From Moringa oleifera (taxonomy: Eukaryota; Streptophyta; Magnoliopsida; Brassicales; Moringaceae), in assembly GCA_021397835.1 (NCBI GenBank), contig JAJFZO010000094.1:8222001-8286000 (forward strand): a DNA stretch of 64,000 nucleotides. The letters run 5' to 3'. The stretch's first letter is position 1. Every line of letters starts with the position of its first letter. A program made the position numbers and the translations under genes. Shown piece by piece: positions 63,760-64,000 of the stretch. The notes under the pieces were generated by a model that was given only the letters and a program-made list of their open reading frames with translations, was not told the DNA's origin and did no database searches.

Positions 63760-63784
63760 CTGTGTCTATATATTTCATTAGAAC
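62595..63784. other. Spacer with the CML promoter
   Basis: No gene was seen between the tRNA and the EF-hand gene. The last 100 bp is a CT tract followed by a TA tract directly before the start codon. Confidence 0.55.
63685..63759. repeat. Compound (CT)n-(TA)n microsatellite just upstream of the EF-hand gene
   Basis: Interrupted CT repeats from about 63685 to 63738 pass into about ten TA units (63739-63759), ending 25 bp before the ATG at 63785. The block occupies the core promoter or 5' leader. Confidence 0.9.
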
Positions 63785-64000
63785 ATGAACAAGTACCACC
63801 AATATGAGAGAGTATTCAATCGGTTTGATGAAAACGGAGACGGGAAGATATCGCCAAGGGAGCTGCAACAATGTGTTGAAGCCATAGGAGGGGAGCTATC
63901 GTTGGTGGAGGCAGAGGTAGCAGTGGAGTCTCTGGACTCGGACGGAGATGGGTTGCTGGAGCTAGAGGATTTTGTGAGGTTTGTGGATGGAGGAGAAGAG
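63785..64000 (+). CDS. Calmodulin-like EF-hand protein, 5' part (truncated by window end)
   Basis: Calcium sensor of the plant CML family. The frame opens with ATG at 63785 (MNKYHQYERVFNRF) and is still open after 72 codons at the window edge. EF-hand 1 has the loop DENGDGKISPRE, which is canonical with Glu at position 12. EF-hand 2 has DSDGDGLLELED, with Asp at position 12. No N-terminal extension or signal is seen. CMLs are usually intronless with two to four EF-hands, so one or two hands probably lie beyond the edge. Its place next to the AK-like gene matches the Arabidopsis pair At3g01820-At3g01830 (CML40), from memory. Which CML it is cannot be decided from this fragment. Confidence 0.87.
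   Translation, partial: MNKYHQYERVFNRFDENGDGKISPRELQQCVEAIGGELSLVEAEVAVESLDSDGDGLLELEDFVRFVDGGEE

Noticed and set aside
1..64000. CRISPR arrays, operons, phage or plasmid features
   Set aside because: None seen; the window is eukaryotic split-gene DNA.

Overview
The window is nuclear DNA of a core eudicot plant, probably a woody rosid; I cannot name the species. The signs are split genes with GT-AG introns, AT-rich introns and spacers, plant-only families (plant cohesin SYN2, chloroplast mTERF, plant NT-C2 protein, LRR receptor-like pseudokinase) and telo-box / site II (TGGGCY) promoter motifs. Exon models were built by hand by joining splice sites in frame. Every model listed as complete stays open from ATG to stop. 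No transcript evidence was available.

Layout, left to right: 3' end of an unidentified + gene (284-444; possibly phosducin-like); mitochondrial-type ribosomal protein uL13 (- strand, 1484-4848, 5 exons, 204 aa, two GC-AG introns); cohesin alpha-kleisin SYN2/RAD21.1 (-, 5670-13002, 13 exons, 671 aa), whose 2.6 kb first intron holds three unexplained exon-like segments; an AT-rich spacer; an mTERF protein resembling mTERF5/MDA1 (-, 16102-19139), head-to-head with mitochondrial ribosome recycling factor (+, 19464-22017, 8 exons, 263 aa); an ankyrin-repeat protein (-, 22731-28772, 4 exons, 765 aa); a gene-poor 7.3 kb stretch; protoporphyrinogen oxidase 2 (+, 36075-42636, 18 exons, 507 aa); an LRR receptor-like pseudokinase (+, 46268-50608, 7 exons, 767 aa); an NT-C2/EEIG1-type protein (+, 53622-59200, 8 exons, 1090 aa); an adenylate-kinase-like protein (-, 59952-61939, 4 exons, 282 aa); a tRNA-Leu(UAA) (62468-62550); and the 5' end of a calmodulin-like EF-hand gene (+, from 63785) cut by the window edge.

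This is ordinary plant gene space, not an operon or defence island. Five of the eleven protein genes serve organelles: uL13 and RRF in mitochondrial translation, mTERF in plastid gene expression, PPO2 in tetrapyrrole synthesis and an AK-like protein. The gene order looks like two Arabidopsis segments (At3g01790-01830 and At5g14210-14240) zipped together, that is, an unfractionated ancestral block. No novel biological system is evident. The best leads are the paired GC-AG introns, the exon-like segments inside SYN2 intron 1, the inverted telo-boxes between mTERF and RRF, a duplicated splice acceptor in PPO2, a perfect 27-bp in-frame duplication in the ankyrin gene, and two enzyme-fold proteins with lost catalytic residues.
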